NCBI GenBank assembly: GCA_015680685.1
Contig: MNCI01016508.1
Span: 70,363 to 134,362 of the forward strand
Direction of reading: 5' to 3'
From: Gnetum montanum
Taxonomy: Eukaryota; Streptophyta; Gnetopsida; Gnetales; Gnetaceae
Length of the DNA stretch: 64,000 nt
In this document: one piece after another, positions 35,925 to 47,190 of the stretch
How the letters are laid out: every line of letters begins with the position of its first letter
How positions within the stretch are numbered: the stretch's first letter is position 1
Position numbers and translations under genes: made by a program
Notes under the pieces: generated by a model
Database searches by the model: none
What the model was told of the DNA's origin: nothing
Seen by the model: only the letters and a program-made list of their open reading frames with translations

Positions 35925-36211
35925 TGAGTACATGTCATTGGTTAGTTGGTTAGATCACATTTCTTGCACTCAAAGGTAATAGGTTCAAAGCCTAGTACTG
36001 ATACACTAAGCATGTTAACCTAGAGGCATTATTATAGGAATATTGAATCACTTTACCTAGGAATATTGAATCACCTTATCCTTGAAAAAAAGGTTCAATA
36101 ATTGGGTATTAATGATTCTTTGGCTCTTAATAACGTGAATGACATAAAAAAACTCATATAGCTAACCTTAAGGAGTTGGGATAAGGCTAGGATGATGATA
36201 ATGATGAAAAA
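35925..36211 (+). repeat. SINE candidate with RTE-like 3' tail
   Basis: A box-like TTAGTTGGTTAG (35942-35953) and B box GGTTCAAAGCC (35982-35992) are followed by a body ending GTTGGGATAAGGCT and a GATGAT-type tail (36175-36207). That ending resembles the shared 3' end of RTE LINEs and Au-type SINEs in plants (remembered, not searched). Confidence 0.55.
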
Positions 36212-36624
36212 CTAACTAATCACTCTAAACAAAACTTACCATAAAAAATCATTCATAAAACTATTTGGGCCAAAGTACTTTTATTCTAGTTACTTTACCT
36301 TTGTATTTCCCCATCACTTTTCGAGATTCTTCTTTCCACAAGAATTTCTTTGGTTACACATATTATAATATGTGAGATAATTTTTTTTTGAATTTTTAAA
36401 TGAATAAGCTTCAATGAAAATACTCTCATACTTTAAGCATCACTTCTCATATAATAATAATTTGGTTGTGATATACTAACATCATAGCTTAAAATAGAGC
36501 TTAAATAAATAATTATATAATTCATGTAGAAAATTCTAAGTAATAACAAACATATATAAAATATGAGAAAAGGACCAATCTCATTGATGGTGGATATATC
36601 TATTATATATCCCATATTAACAAT

Positions 36625-36700
36625 GACGTATTAGCCTAATGGTTAGACTCTTGATTTGAAAGCATAAAATCATGGGTTGAATTGTGGAGGTTAATGTTGA
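36625..36700 (+). repeat. tRNA-like SINE head 3
   Basis: A box TAGCCTAATGG at 36632-36642 and degenerate B box GGGTTGAATTG at 36674-36684, 31 bp apart, with CTTGATTTGAAAGC between as in a tRNA. There is no acceptor stem pairing, so it is not a functional tRNA gene. The DNA between 36211 and 36625 and from 36700 to 37261 holds nothing I can assign. Confidence 0.5.
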
Positions 36701-37261
36701 GTTATAAAGTTTTAATTGGACTATATATCTTGGGGTAGCCTATATCACAATTATTTTGGAATCCATAATTTTACCTTTATCATTTTTAATAAATCTATAA
36801 TCTTATTTCCTTTTCACACATTCTAACTAAATAATTCCAATCCATTATTCATAATGAAAAAGAACACCATGAAAAATTAACTATCAAAAATCATTAAAAA
36901 AAAAGAAAAATATAAAATTAATAATTATATAGGTGAGCTATACTCTAACCCTTTTCCTTTATAATACATTTTCTTTTATGGGTCCAAAATCTTCACCTCG
37001 AACCATCCCATCCTGTTCTAACTGTTGGCGACCGTTTGGGACGCGACCGCCAACGAGTGTCCTCGAACAGGATTTAGGTGCCTGCTGGTCTCTGGCAACA
37101 CCAAGGCCCAGATACCTCCAAATAACTCAGTAGTTAATGTGAGTATGTGTGTGTGCTGTTGCGGCGTGCGGTTGTGTGCAATGTAACGATTGCGTGTGTG
37201 TGAAATACAAATGACTTACTTTAAGAGATTCAGCCAACTTTATCAAGTACTGTGAGTTATT

Positions 37262-37428
37262 NNNNNNNNNNNNNNNNNNNNNNNNNNNNNNNNNNNNNNN
37301 NNNNNNNNNNNNNNNNNNNNNNNNNNNNNNNNNNNNNNNNNNNNNNNNNNNNNNNNNNNNNNNNNNNNNNNNNNNNNNNNNNNNNNNNNNNNNNNNNNNN
37401 NNNNNNNNNNNNNNNNNNNNNNNNNNNN
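37262..37428. other. Assembly gap (Ns)
   Basis: 167 undefined bases. A further single N lies at 37796. Confidence 0.99.
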
Positions 37429-38094
37429 AACTTGTTGGGCAAGTAACCTCCTAACTTGTTGGGCAAGAAATTTTCTAATTGGTAAGTCAAGTTACTTGAG
37501 AGAAAAGTTAGGTGAGATATTTTTGAAATTGTAACTACAAGGGACACTTGGCAACTACATGAAGACACTTGGCCATTGAATAGGACACTTGTCCATTGTA
37601 GCATTTTTATCTCTTTGGTGGTTAAAACCACCCAAGATATTTTGTAACTTACCTAACCACCTTTAAGCCCTATAAATAGGCTTCAAGGGTCAAGGGGGAG
37701 ACATCAAGGAGCATCATCATCACACTTGGAAGATTTGTAAACAAGATGTCTTGCAAGATGGCTTGCTAGAAAAAAGATTTCAGCCTCTTTGTCATNAGTG
37801 TGATGATGATGCTCCTTGATGTCTCCCCCTTGACCCTTGAAGCCTATTTATAGGGCTTAAAGGTGGTTAGGTAAGTTACAAAATATCTTGGGTGGTTTTA
37901 ACCACCAAAGAGATAAAAATGCTACAATGGACAAGTGTCCTATTCAATGGCCAAGTGTCTTCATGTAGTTGCCAAGTGTCCCTTGTAGTTACAATTTCAA
38001 AAATATCTCACCTAACTTTTCTCTCAAGTAACTTGACTTACCAATTAGAAAATTTCTTGCCCAACAAGTTAGGAGGTTACTTGTCCAACAAGTT
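37429..38094. repeat. 298-bp inverted repeat around a ~70-bp spacer
   Basis: 37429-37726 and 37797-38094 are reverse complements with one mismatch that I could see; the spacer contains the single N. The left arm in forward orientation has CCCTATAAATAGGC near 37669 and then CAAGGGGGAGACATCAAGG, which looks like an LTR promoter and leader. The arms are therefore probably two head-to-head LTR ends, or one end duplicated by assembly. The left arm runs into the N gap, so its full length is unknown. Confidence 0.9.
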
Positions 38095-38440
38095 TGGTAA
38101 GTTACAATAATATTGGGTGGTTTCAACCACCAAAGATAAAAAAAGGTTGCAATTGACAAGTGGCCTTGGTGGTTACATACATTATAGATTAAGGCTAGGA
38201 AGTTACAACTAGATAACATCATAGTTAAAGGCTAGGATTTTATTATTTTATTATTTGGAAATGTCCATAAATCCTTCTCCTTTTTATGTATTTGAAAAAT
38301 TAGTCTCCTTTTGTCATCAAACTAAAACTGTACTTGTTTGGCTGCCTTCTTCCCGCTATCCATTTGCAAGGCCCCAATTAACTTTGATTGATGTGAAATT
38401 TGCAACGATTAACAGCAACAAAGCCTGAGGATACAATGTG
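38095..38440. other. Unassigned DNA with second copy of repeat-arm motifs
   Basis: TGGGTGGTTTCAACCACCAA near 38116 repeats a palindromic motif of the inverted-repeat arm (37615), so this is probably more of the same element. No gene seen. Confidence 0.4.
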
Positions 38441-39300
38441 TGTTGCCGATGATCTGCTGAACTTCTCTTGTCCACACCATTCTCTGCCTTTTTCGTCCGT
38501 ATTTGCTGCGTCCTGTGTCCTGTGACTCTCCTCAAGTCGCCCGTAGCAACCTTCAGCCCGATTCGCGCACCCCGAGGTCAGATCTGGACGCGGCCAAGGT
38601 CCTGGCCACGCGCGCGATAGAGGCCTCTCCCTGTCTTCTTCTGCAGCCGCTGCTGCGCCCGCTGCTCTTCACCAACGCGCAGACGTGGACGTAGCCGTAA
38701 TGCGTTGGAATCGGGAAAGGTTTTTACCACTTCTGCAGGGTTTAGGGTCTGTAGACGTCGTTGATGCTTCTGATATTTTGCTGCGATCGACCATTGCTCT
38801 TCTGTCCACGCGCTGTGCATCTTTTCGTGGCCGTTGCTCTGTTGGAAATTTGGATTCGGACTCGAAACCCTGCAAACCCTTGCTGCAGAAACCTGCGAGA
38901 AACCCTTCCATTTTTGTGAATGCTACAGCCGCGCGTTTCTATTGACGTATATCCACAACGCCGTGACGATGCCACCGCCATCCTGCTGCTGCTGATCTTG
39001 CCCGCGCGCAGTCCTCCTTTTTGTGGCCGCTGCTGCTCCGTTGTTCTCTCTGCCAGTGCCCATCGTATTATATTTATTATTATTTTTTTTGTTTTTGGGG
39101 CCACCGTGCTGGCCTTGAACTTTGTCCACCGCTGTTCATCTGCCTTTTCTGCAATCTCTTTTCTTGCTCGATTTTGATCCAGAATTTGTGAAGGTTGAAT
39201 TTGCAGTCCTGGCAACATTGCAGCTGGCAAGGGTGCCCGCAGTCCAGCGTTTTCTGGCACTGCTTACTGTGCCACCGTGATTCTGTTGTCATTTCAGGTT
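38440..39300. other. CpG-rich island
   Basis: CpG is frequent (for example ACGCGGCC near 38590 and ACGCGCGCGAT near 38608), unlike the CpG-poor transposons on both sides. ORFs appear in all frames simply because stops are rare in GC-rich DNA, and none shows a recognisable domain. It may be an unmethylated promoter/5' UTR or a young insertion; I cannot tell which. Confidence 0.6.
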
Positions 39301-39402
39301 CCTGCTCTATTGAAAAGTTTGGGGTGTCGTCGTTGTGTAGATTCTATAGTTTTCTTAACCAAAGAATATGAATTTTTTTCCTGGAAAAGCAGTTGGTTTT
39401 CA

Positions 39403-39560
39403 TCATGTTCCTGTCTTTGCCTGTATTTCGGTTCCCACGATGAGAGCATACGATCCGGGGCTCAGGGATAGTGAATCCTGGGCCATCTCCATGCCAATTA
39501 CATTGGTAGCACAACCCATGCCGGAGAAACTAAAGGCTTTGATATTATCCTTCTCACGTC
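39403..39560 (-). pseudogene. 3-ketoacyl-CoA synthase-like exon fragment
   Basis: After a possible acceptor (TTTCAAG at 39561-39567) the minus strand encodes about 50 residues: NIKAFSFSGMGCATNVIGME then a stretch ending SYALIVGTEIQ. This resembles the region around the active-site Cys of very-long-chain 3-ketoacyl-CoA synthases (N-I-K-x-F-x-x-x-G-M-G-C, then x-N-S-x-A-L-V-V-S-T-E), enzymes of cuticular wax and sphingolipid elongation in the ER. Downstream the similarity ends in a stop after 11 residues, and the N-terminal membrane region is not evident. It is probably a gene fragment; the call rests on one motif block. Confidence 0.5.
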
Positions 39561-39994
39561 CTTGAAATGTCCAAAAATTGACTGCAAAAGATTCCGATTC
39601 AACACCGTCTTCTATGCCAATTGTTCCATTTGCAAAATTTTTATTTTCTATACTCAATTTTATAATAACAATATCTTCTCCATCATTTTGCAAACATCCA
39701 CTGATAATTTCTCCATTTTATTATTCATACAATCTATTGATTTTATTTTTCGAATTTGGAACTTAGAATTGTTGATAAATGCCTTAGCTTGGCAGCGGAC
39801 AACATTTGCAAACACAGATGCCAATAATCCTCATACCAACAACCATCTTTTTCATCTTATATCCAGGCTACTGAGCATCACAGATTTTACTCTACCTCGT
39901 GGCATCCTCACACAAATTTGGATGCACTGATTATAAAAAAAAATAAACCTGATTCATGCCAATGTTATAAGAAATCTTGATTTCTTATTAGTGT

Positions 39995-40152
39995 CTACCA
40001 AATATAGCCCTTGTTTCTAAAATCATATCTTAGAACACCAGACTCAGGTTTCCATCCTCTAAATGCTTCATGCACGACAAGAAGCTTCAGACCATCTCTA
40101 ATCTCATAACCATACTGTTCCATGAAATGGTTAAATGTGCCAACACTAACAT
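39995..40152 (-). CDS. Exon of an unrecognised host gene (terminal exon?)
   Basis: The minus strand has a strong acceptor, TTCATTTTTTTTCAG, at 40153-40167, followed by 52 open codons starting DVSVGTFNHFMEQYGYEIRD and ending NKGYIW then TAG. The peptide has even, protein-like composition and clean splicing signals, unlike the decayed transposons, but I do not recognise the family. Retrotransposon B3 begins at 40179, only about 12 bp upstream of the pyrimidine tract, so its insertion lies in the intron. Earlier exons should be to the right of 63255 or outside the window; none is obvious in 63256-63950. Confidence 0.5.
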
Positions 40153-40178
40153 CTGAAAAAAAATGAAATGAAGCTTTA

Positions 40179-41071
40179 TGATGAGTCACTTGGTTGGCTG
40201 CATTGATGGGATTCCATTGAGACAACCCCATCGATGTGATCTTGTCAACATAGGATTTGACCCATTGATGCATAATCGTTGATGGGGCTCCCTATTTTAC
40301 CTATAAATATGGGCTCACAAGTTGCATTTATGGCATAAGTCATATAGTTGTAGCAAAGATCTTATGGTTTTGTAATTTAGAAGTTAGAATATTTTTCTAA
40401 GTATCCAAAATAGGACTCAAGGAGTGTATGGATCTTTATTTGAACACTATTGTACCTAAGCACTCCAGTGTGTGCAACAATAAATATGAGCTTTCTGATA
40501 AACCCTATAGCACTATGAAATAGATTAATTATTTCCTTTATGCATTTAATATTTTAAATAATTTTCTTTATTGTTTAAATTAATTAAGTAATTAATTAAG
40601 CTAGAGTAAGCTAAATTAAATAGTAGTTAGTTAACCACATAAAGTAAAACCACTTTGAACATACACTTGGTGCTTGGTAATCCTATTAATGCTTAACATT
40701 TGGTAACCCAGTAGCATTAAATGTGTTCAGGATGTGTACAGAAAATGGGAATGGATGATTATGTTAGGATTAGTTAAATGTTAGCTAGTTAGATTAGATT
40801 AAAAATTAAATTATTTTATTAATCATTATTTATTCTTAGGTAACTTAGAACATAAAATGTAAAAATTATTAAAATCATATGCCTCGATTACACTTAACCA
40901 TACCTTTGCATTTCACAAGTGTAATTGGTAAGACCACAATTGCAATAGTTAGTTTCACTTTCTAGAGACCAATGTACTTAGAAGGCTATAAATCCATAGA
41001 ATTTAACTAGATTGTGCATGAACACTTAGTGATTTGTATGGTTTCATGTAGGGTCTACTAGATACTCATCA
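40179..41071 (+). mobile_element. Element B3: 5' LTR
   Basis: 893 bp, TGATGAGTCACT to ATACTCATCA, with TATAAATA at 40302-40309. Pairs with 62397-63255. Target duplication: CTTTA at 40174-40178 and CCTTA at 63256-63260, one transition apart. Confidence 0.9.
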
Positions 41072-41072
41072 T

Positions 41073-41090
41073 TGGTGTCACTATCAGGGA
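41073..41090 (+). other. B3 primer-binding site (tRNA-Asp type)
   Basis: TGGTGTCACTATCAGGGA one base after the LTR; transitions only relative to the B4 and B2 sites. Confidence 0.7.
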
Positions 41091-41231
41091 TCTCTAGTTT
41101 GATACATGCACTATCTAGGACTTAGTAAATATTATTTGAGATCATTGGAATGAACCCTAAGTTGCAGTCATTCAAAAAATAAAAAATTATAATTATAATT
41201 AAAACACATTAAATTTTTCTCTTAATCCAAA

Positions 41232-43450
41232 ATGTCTTCTTCTCATAGGCATGATGAATCAAAACCACTAATGCCCTAAGAATTAAAGGTGATGTACACT
41301 CATCTAGATGAGTTTGTACCTAATTTCACCTCCATCCTACATCAGGATGAATAATTGTAATGGAGAGATATGGAGGGCAATGTTGTGTTGCTACCTAACC
41401 AATCTATTCCTAGGATGCCTCTCCAAACTCTTAAGAGGTTGGGCATCCAAGATCTCCATGATGAATATGTTGTGTAGAACCATGACTATCAGGACTATTG
41501 TCCCATAGAAACACAATGCAAATGAGATCAGCACTACGAGAAGTGCCATGAAGCTACAAAGGGGAAATGGTTCACTAATCCCTTATTCTTGATAAATGAA
41601 AATGACAAAGAGTACCCTTTATCTAGGGGTTCTCAACATAAAGATTCTCCATCCCTTGACTCAAGTGAAGGGAGCTTGAACCCAAACTTATAATCCACTA
41701 TCAATAATTTGAGTTCAAGCAGAAGTGGGAGTCAAGGCTAGGGCTTAGGTAAGAATCATGATGATGATAAACCTGATTATGATGGCCATGACAAGAAAAG
41801 AGAATGTGGTAGACACCATGGTGATGATTTTCCTCCTCCCTCTTTAGTCTCTACATCTACATCTTCTTCTTCCTCCTTTGAATCTAATTGAAACTGCAGG
41901 GAACAAAACCATGATGGAGGTGAATGATGGAATAATGATCATAGGCCTCACCATGAATGAACAAGATAGTAGAGGATATCCAAGACATCATCAAAATTAT
42001 GATGATGATAAACCTTTGCTAGCAACTCGAAGCATGCTAAACATCATAAAGGCAGTTAGAATTCCAACTAGGCATGTGAAAGATAGTATAATCAACAACT
42101 TGGATATGAACAATATCCCTAGATTTAAAGAGGGATATAACTCAAATCCATAGATCCATCTTCAAGCCTTTCATGATGCCTATGCCTTACAGAATATAGA
42201 GAATGATTGACAAAAACTTAATTTGTTTTCCATGACACTCAAAAAAGAGTAGAAAGTTGGTACTAATCCTTGGAGCTAGAATTAATTTGCAAATGGAGTA
42301 TGATGTTTGAGCTATTTAATGATAAATATCAAACATTCTCAAGAGTGTCCAATTTGAGAAAGAAAATCCAAGGCTAATGATAAGGAACACATGAATCCTT
42401 GGATGTAGCCATCGACAAGTATTATTTCCTTTGCATAGGTGTTCGAGCCATGGTTATTTTCAATGGGAATAGCTTTGCCATATCATAGATGGACTCCAAT
42501 CAAAAACAAGGAGAAACCTTGAGATTTATGCCCAAGGAAGATTATCATAACTTTGACCCTATCATATTCAAATGTTGATTGAGTAGGATGAAAAAAAAGA
42601 AGGTGAGTTGATAAAACAAGAAAATGCTGAGTAAAATTGGGATCCTTCCATCAGAAAAAGGGAGGTCCATTTTGGTGATAGTAAGGTGGAGGCATCACTT
42701 GATGAAGTGGTGTAATGAAAAACCTTGCCAATTCAAAAATCTATTTCCAAAATTTCTGCTAAGTTAGATAAAATGTGAAAATATTTGAATGAAAAATTTT
42801 AAACAACTTTGAAAATTGTAGAGGAATCCAAAGAGCAAGGTTGTGATCATGACCACAATAGAAGAAAGGAAGTTGAACATTCCTACCAAAAGGATAAGGG
42901 AAAAGCTACTATAGTGAAAGAGGTTGTGAACTTAGAATCAAATGATGATGATGGATGTGACATCTACCAATATGAATAGCCTAAGAGATGTTTCCCTCTT
43001 ATGCCACACTTTCAAAAATATGGGATGTATGCATTTAATCATAGATTGTTAAGAAGGCAACAACAAGCTTATTATCCAAGTGGGGCTCTACCATAATTGC
43101 ATGAGTAGTACCATCAATGGCAACAATCATAATCATGGGAGATGCTACCACCAAGGCATTAGTACCCTTACAAACAATCTAATCCACATGGGTACTATAT
43201 TTAGTAACCCATGTTTCTATGTGACTATTCCAATTACATCTTATTCTAGCATCACTACTACTCTCTGGTGTATTATAGAACTCATTCTCCATCTCCTAGA
43301 GGGTAATCCCCATATCCTTATCATCCTCCTCATCCTTCAACACATGTTCCTCATTTCTTAACCCAATTACCACCTACTCTATTCATGCAAGGCCAAATTA
43401 TTGCATAACCATAGCAATGTAACACTACTACGGTTGTTTACTTACAACTA
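41232..43450 (+). pseudogene. Element B3: gag
   Basis: A start at 41232 (MSSSHRHDESKPLMP) is the first ATG after the primer site. The frame then passes a stop-laden N-terminal region, a Ser-rich stretch near 41850 (STSTSSSSSFESN), and KPLLATRSMLNIIKAVRI near 42010. The capsid core is near 42230-42420 and is poor. The zinc knuckle is lost (CDIYQYE-stop near 42958). The Pro/Ser tail (NPCFYVT near 43205) resembles the B1 and B4 tails. Confidence 0.8.
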
Positions 43451-43599
43451 GTTCCTCCATCAAGTGGTTCAAAACCTAGATCTCATAAAAGACCATCATT
43501 CCAAATCCTAAACCCTACAAAGCCCTCAGAAACTCATGTAGTTGATCATCCTCTATCTTCTTCATTCTTTACATCTATTCTTTTTGAGAGCCCTTCAAA

Positions 43600-44300
43600 C
43601 CAAATACCTCCCAAGATCCACACAGTCATGTTAAACCATGCTATATTTGATTAGATGAAGGCTACCAACCTTTCCAAGAAAAGAGCTAATCCTAGAAGTC
43701 CTATCATCTACATGTAGATCATTGAGAATGAGCCATGCAAGGCTCTTCTTGATTTAGGTTCTAGTGTTAATCTAATTTTCCATGAAATGTACAAAGCTTG
43801 AAAACTACCTCCTCTCAAGAAGAGCAACATTCATTTAGAATTGGTAGATTAGTCCATCACTATTTCCTTGGGATTATTAGAGGACATTGTAATCATTTTC
43901 TATGGGTGGTCTTATCTAATAAATTTCTTGGTGATCAAGGTTGATAGCTATAATGGGGATTTCCCAATCATTATGGGGAGAGCTTAGTTAAGCATCATTA
44001 ATGTGCAAATGGGCATCAAAGAACTTTCCCTAGAAATTTTCAAGGAAAATACTTTTGAAAAGATTAATAAGAAGAGAGTTTTATGCAGTGCATACAACAA
44101 TACAAGGTGAAACTATGTGTAACAGTTATCACATATTAAATGCACATCAACCAAAGCATGCAAATTGTGTGCAGATGAATCTAAAATTCAAAAGTGCCTA
44201 TACATAGAAGCCACAAAATAGGAGCGCATAAAATGGCTGATAGCTAATTTTGAAAGTAGCACACTTTGCATGAAAAAAACTAAGAGCTTAACATGTGCCT
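43600..44300 (+). pseudogene. Element B3: protease
   Basis: CKALLDLGSSVNLIFHEMYKAW-like active-site loop near 43738 (D-L-G, as in B1), LKKSNIHLEL near 43815, FPIIMGRA near 43960 then a stop. Several stops. Confidence 0.8.
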
Positions 44301-44379
44301 ATGTTAAAGGCATGGATGAAATGGAGCAATTCCATCACCAACTCTCTAATGATGAACCTGATCATACTTATTGGTAAAA

Positions 44380-45885
44380 GTTGGAAATCCCTAACAAATT
44401 TAACCAGGAGCCCTTAGAGTTGAAAACTCTACATGCTGGCATGCAATATGCATTTCTAAAAAATGGCAAGATATTAATAATCAATTTCAACCTTTCTCTT
44501 GAGTAGAAAAGGATTTTTAAGGTGGTTGACAAATTACCAACAATCTTTACTTAGTTATATCTTAAACTCACAAGGACTAATCCTCTGATATGCCAACATT
44601 GCATCTATACTAATTCTTCCTTCAAGTTAAATAGGCAGCCAAAGAGGTGGCTGAATCCTAAATTGAAGCAAATCATCAAAGAGGAAATTGAACCACCCCT
44701 CAAGATAGGATTCACCTATCCACTTACAGATAGTAATTGGCTTATCCCACTTGTGATTGTGTCAAATAAAGATGACAAGTGGAGGGTGTGCATTGATTTC
44801 AAGCTATTGAACATGGAAACATTCAAATATCATTTCCCATTACCATTTGTGAACCAAATGTTGGACACTATCTCTAGGCACTATTATTATAACTTTTTGG
44901 ATGGGTATAGTGGCTATAACTAGATTTAAATCATGTTAAAAGATTAGGCCAAAACAACATTCACAAGTGTCCTTAGGACTTTTGCAAATAAAAAGATGCC
45001 TCTTAGTCTATGCAATGCACCTGCAACATTCCAATTCCTTTTCTTGAGTATTTTTCAAAACTAGTTTGCTAGCAAGGTGGAAGTCTTCATGGATGACTTC
45101 TCCACCTATGATTTTACATTTCACTAAGCCATATACCACCTTGAGAAAGTGCTTAAAACATGTGTGGAGATCAATATTTGGCTCAATTAGTAGAACATCC
45201 ATCTCATGGTCTATGAGGGCATTATCTTAGGGCATAGAATCTCATAAGAAAGTATTGGGGTGAACCCTAAAAAGATTAGGATCATCCAAGGAAAAATACA
45301 TCAATCGGAAATTGTTAAAGATGTCTAGTCATTCCTTAGACACACTAGCTACTACTAGTAATTCATAGAAAATTTCTCTAAGATCACTAAATTTTTGATC
45401 GAGCTTACAAAGAAAGATGCTTCATTCATAAGGTCTAAGGAATGCAAAAAGGCATTTCAACAACTTAAGGAGTAGCTTGTAAAAACTCCAATTCTACAAG
45501 CACCTGATTAGTTCCATCCATTTCACATCATGATGAATTCATCAAATGATGCCTTGGGAGTTATGCTTACATAGTTGGATAATAAAAACATCCTTATTAC
45601 ATCCATTGTGCAAGCTGAAGCATTGTGGATGCATAGCTTAATTACACCATTATAGAGAAAGAGCTAATGGTGATGGTGTTTTCTTTGGAGAAGTTTAGGC
45701 ATGATGTGCTTGGATACAAAGTGTCTATGCACACTAACCACAATGCCATTTGCTTCCTCATGAACAAGCTAATGATAAGCCCCCATGTCATACAATGGTT
45801 GGTGATCTTATAGCAATTCAATCTTACAATGGTATATCAAAAAGGAACTAAGAATGTGGTTGTTGATCACTTGGCTTAGAACAAA
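44380..45885 (+). pseudogene. Element B3: reverse transcriptase and RNase H
   Basis: Open stretch 44663-44923 covers RT fingers to palm (WRVCIDFKLLNMETFKYHF, FLDGYSGYN). Then KVEVFMDDF (catalytic box) near 45079, LGHRIS near 45230, RNase H SKECKKAFQQLKE near 45430, and KEKFRHDVLGYKV-type block near 45690. The gag-pol frame is punctuated mostly by TAG and a few TAA codons. Confidence 0.85.
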
Positions 45886-45949
45886 GAGGAGGAGAGTCTA
45901 CTCTCTAATTAATTTCCTAGTAAATTCCTCTTTGCCGATGCAATAAATG

Positions 45950-47190
45950 AATAGAGGTGTCCATTGAACCAAAATGATATGATGGCATTCTCACTTATCT
46001 TCTCACTCAGGATATGCCACAAGATTTGGACCACCAGAAGAAATAATATTTTGTTCATTAGGCCAAATGCTTCATAGAGATCAACAAATAACTTTACAAG
46101 GTTTGCATCAATTTCCTAGTTCTTTGGTGTGTTCCTAATGCAGATCACCTACATGTTCTCCGAGACTCTCATGAGGTCCCTTATAGGGATCACTATGCAA
46201 GAAGATGCATAGCCATTAAGATCCTAATGGTATGTTATTATTGGCCAACAAAGATGCTCACCAATTCATCCACTATTATAAATGCTATCAATGAGATGGT
46301 GGGATGACCACTCAACTAAAGGGGTCTCAATAGTTGATCCAACCACTGGAACCCATCAACATCTGGGTCATAGACTTCATGGGTCCCATCATGCCCATGT
46401 TAAATGGAAAGGCATACATAATAGTTGCTATAACTATTATACCAAATGGATAGAACCAATAGCCATCATCAACTAAACATCTTCCACTATTGCTCAATTT
46501 GTACAATAGAATATTATAAATAGTTTTGGAGTGCCATGTGCACTGATTTCTAACAATGGTGCTCGCTTTATAGCTACTACCTTTCACAAGCTCATGCAAC
46601 ACTTTGGGGTCAAATATAAACTAACACCCTATCACCCCCCATGCCAATGGTCAAGCTGAAGTCACCAATATGGAGATCACAAAAACTCTTAACAAGAATA
46701 ATAAGAAAATATAGGAGAGACTAGAGCACAAAAATTAATGATGCCCTCTAGGCATACTTCTCAACATGAAAACTCCCTATAGGCTACTCTCCCTATGAGC
46801 TAGTGTATGAAAAATTATGAACTATTCCTATTCAATCTGAGCTTTGTATACTTTCAACAACTGGATCTTGGCCTAAGCCTAGCACAACAAAAGAGATTGA
46901 TTAACCTCAACATACTAGATGAGAATTGATTGTTGGCCCTATCCTTGAATAAAGTACATAAGGATTTCAACAAAAAATGCCATGATCTTAGGATAAAGAA
47001 GGTTAAATTTTAGCCTAGAGATAAGGTCCTTTACTAAAACCCCACACACATGTACCTTAAAAGAGTAAGTTTTAAAAATTATTAGAAGGGCCTTATACCA
47101 TTTATGAAACCTTTCCTTCTAGCACCATGTTGATATAAAAACTTGAAAGCTCAAAAAAAAGCAATTAGTCAACATACAACAAGTAAAACC
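45950..47190 (+). pseudogene. Element B3: integrase
   Basis: HYARRCIAIKILM near 46190, then core DFMGPIMPM near 46374 and KWIEPIAIIN near 46447. SNNGARFIATTFHKLM is near 46553, with HANGQAEVTNMEI near 46641 after a one-base insertion in the CCCC tract. GYSPYELVYEKL near 46783 and the C-terminal KVLY region near 47023 follow. Confidence 0.85.

Noticed and set aside
36625-36700. A tRNA gene
   Set aside because: A and B box-like words exist, but acceptor and anticodon stems do not pair; SINE head is more likely.
37252-37631. ORFs running through the N gap on both strands
   Set aside because: They consist of undefined residues and part of the inverted-repeat arm; no real coding evidence.
38578-39292. 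Overlapping ORFs in five or more frames in the GC-rich region
   Set aside because: Open frames on both strands with no domain are expected from the low stop frequency of GC-rich DNA.
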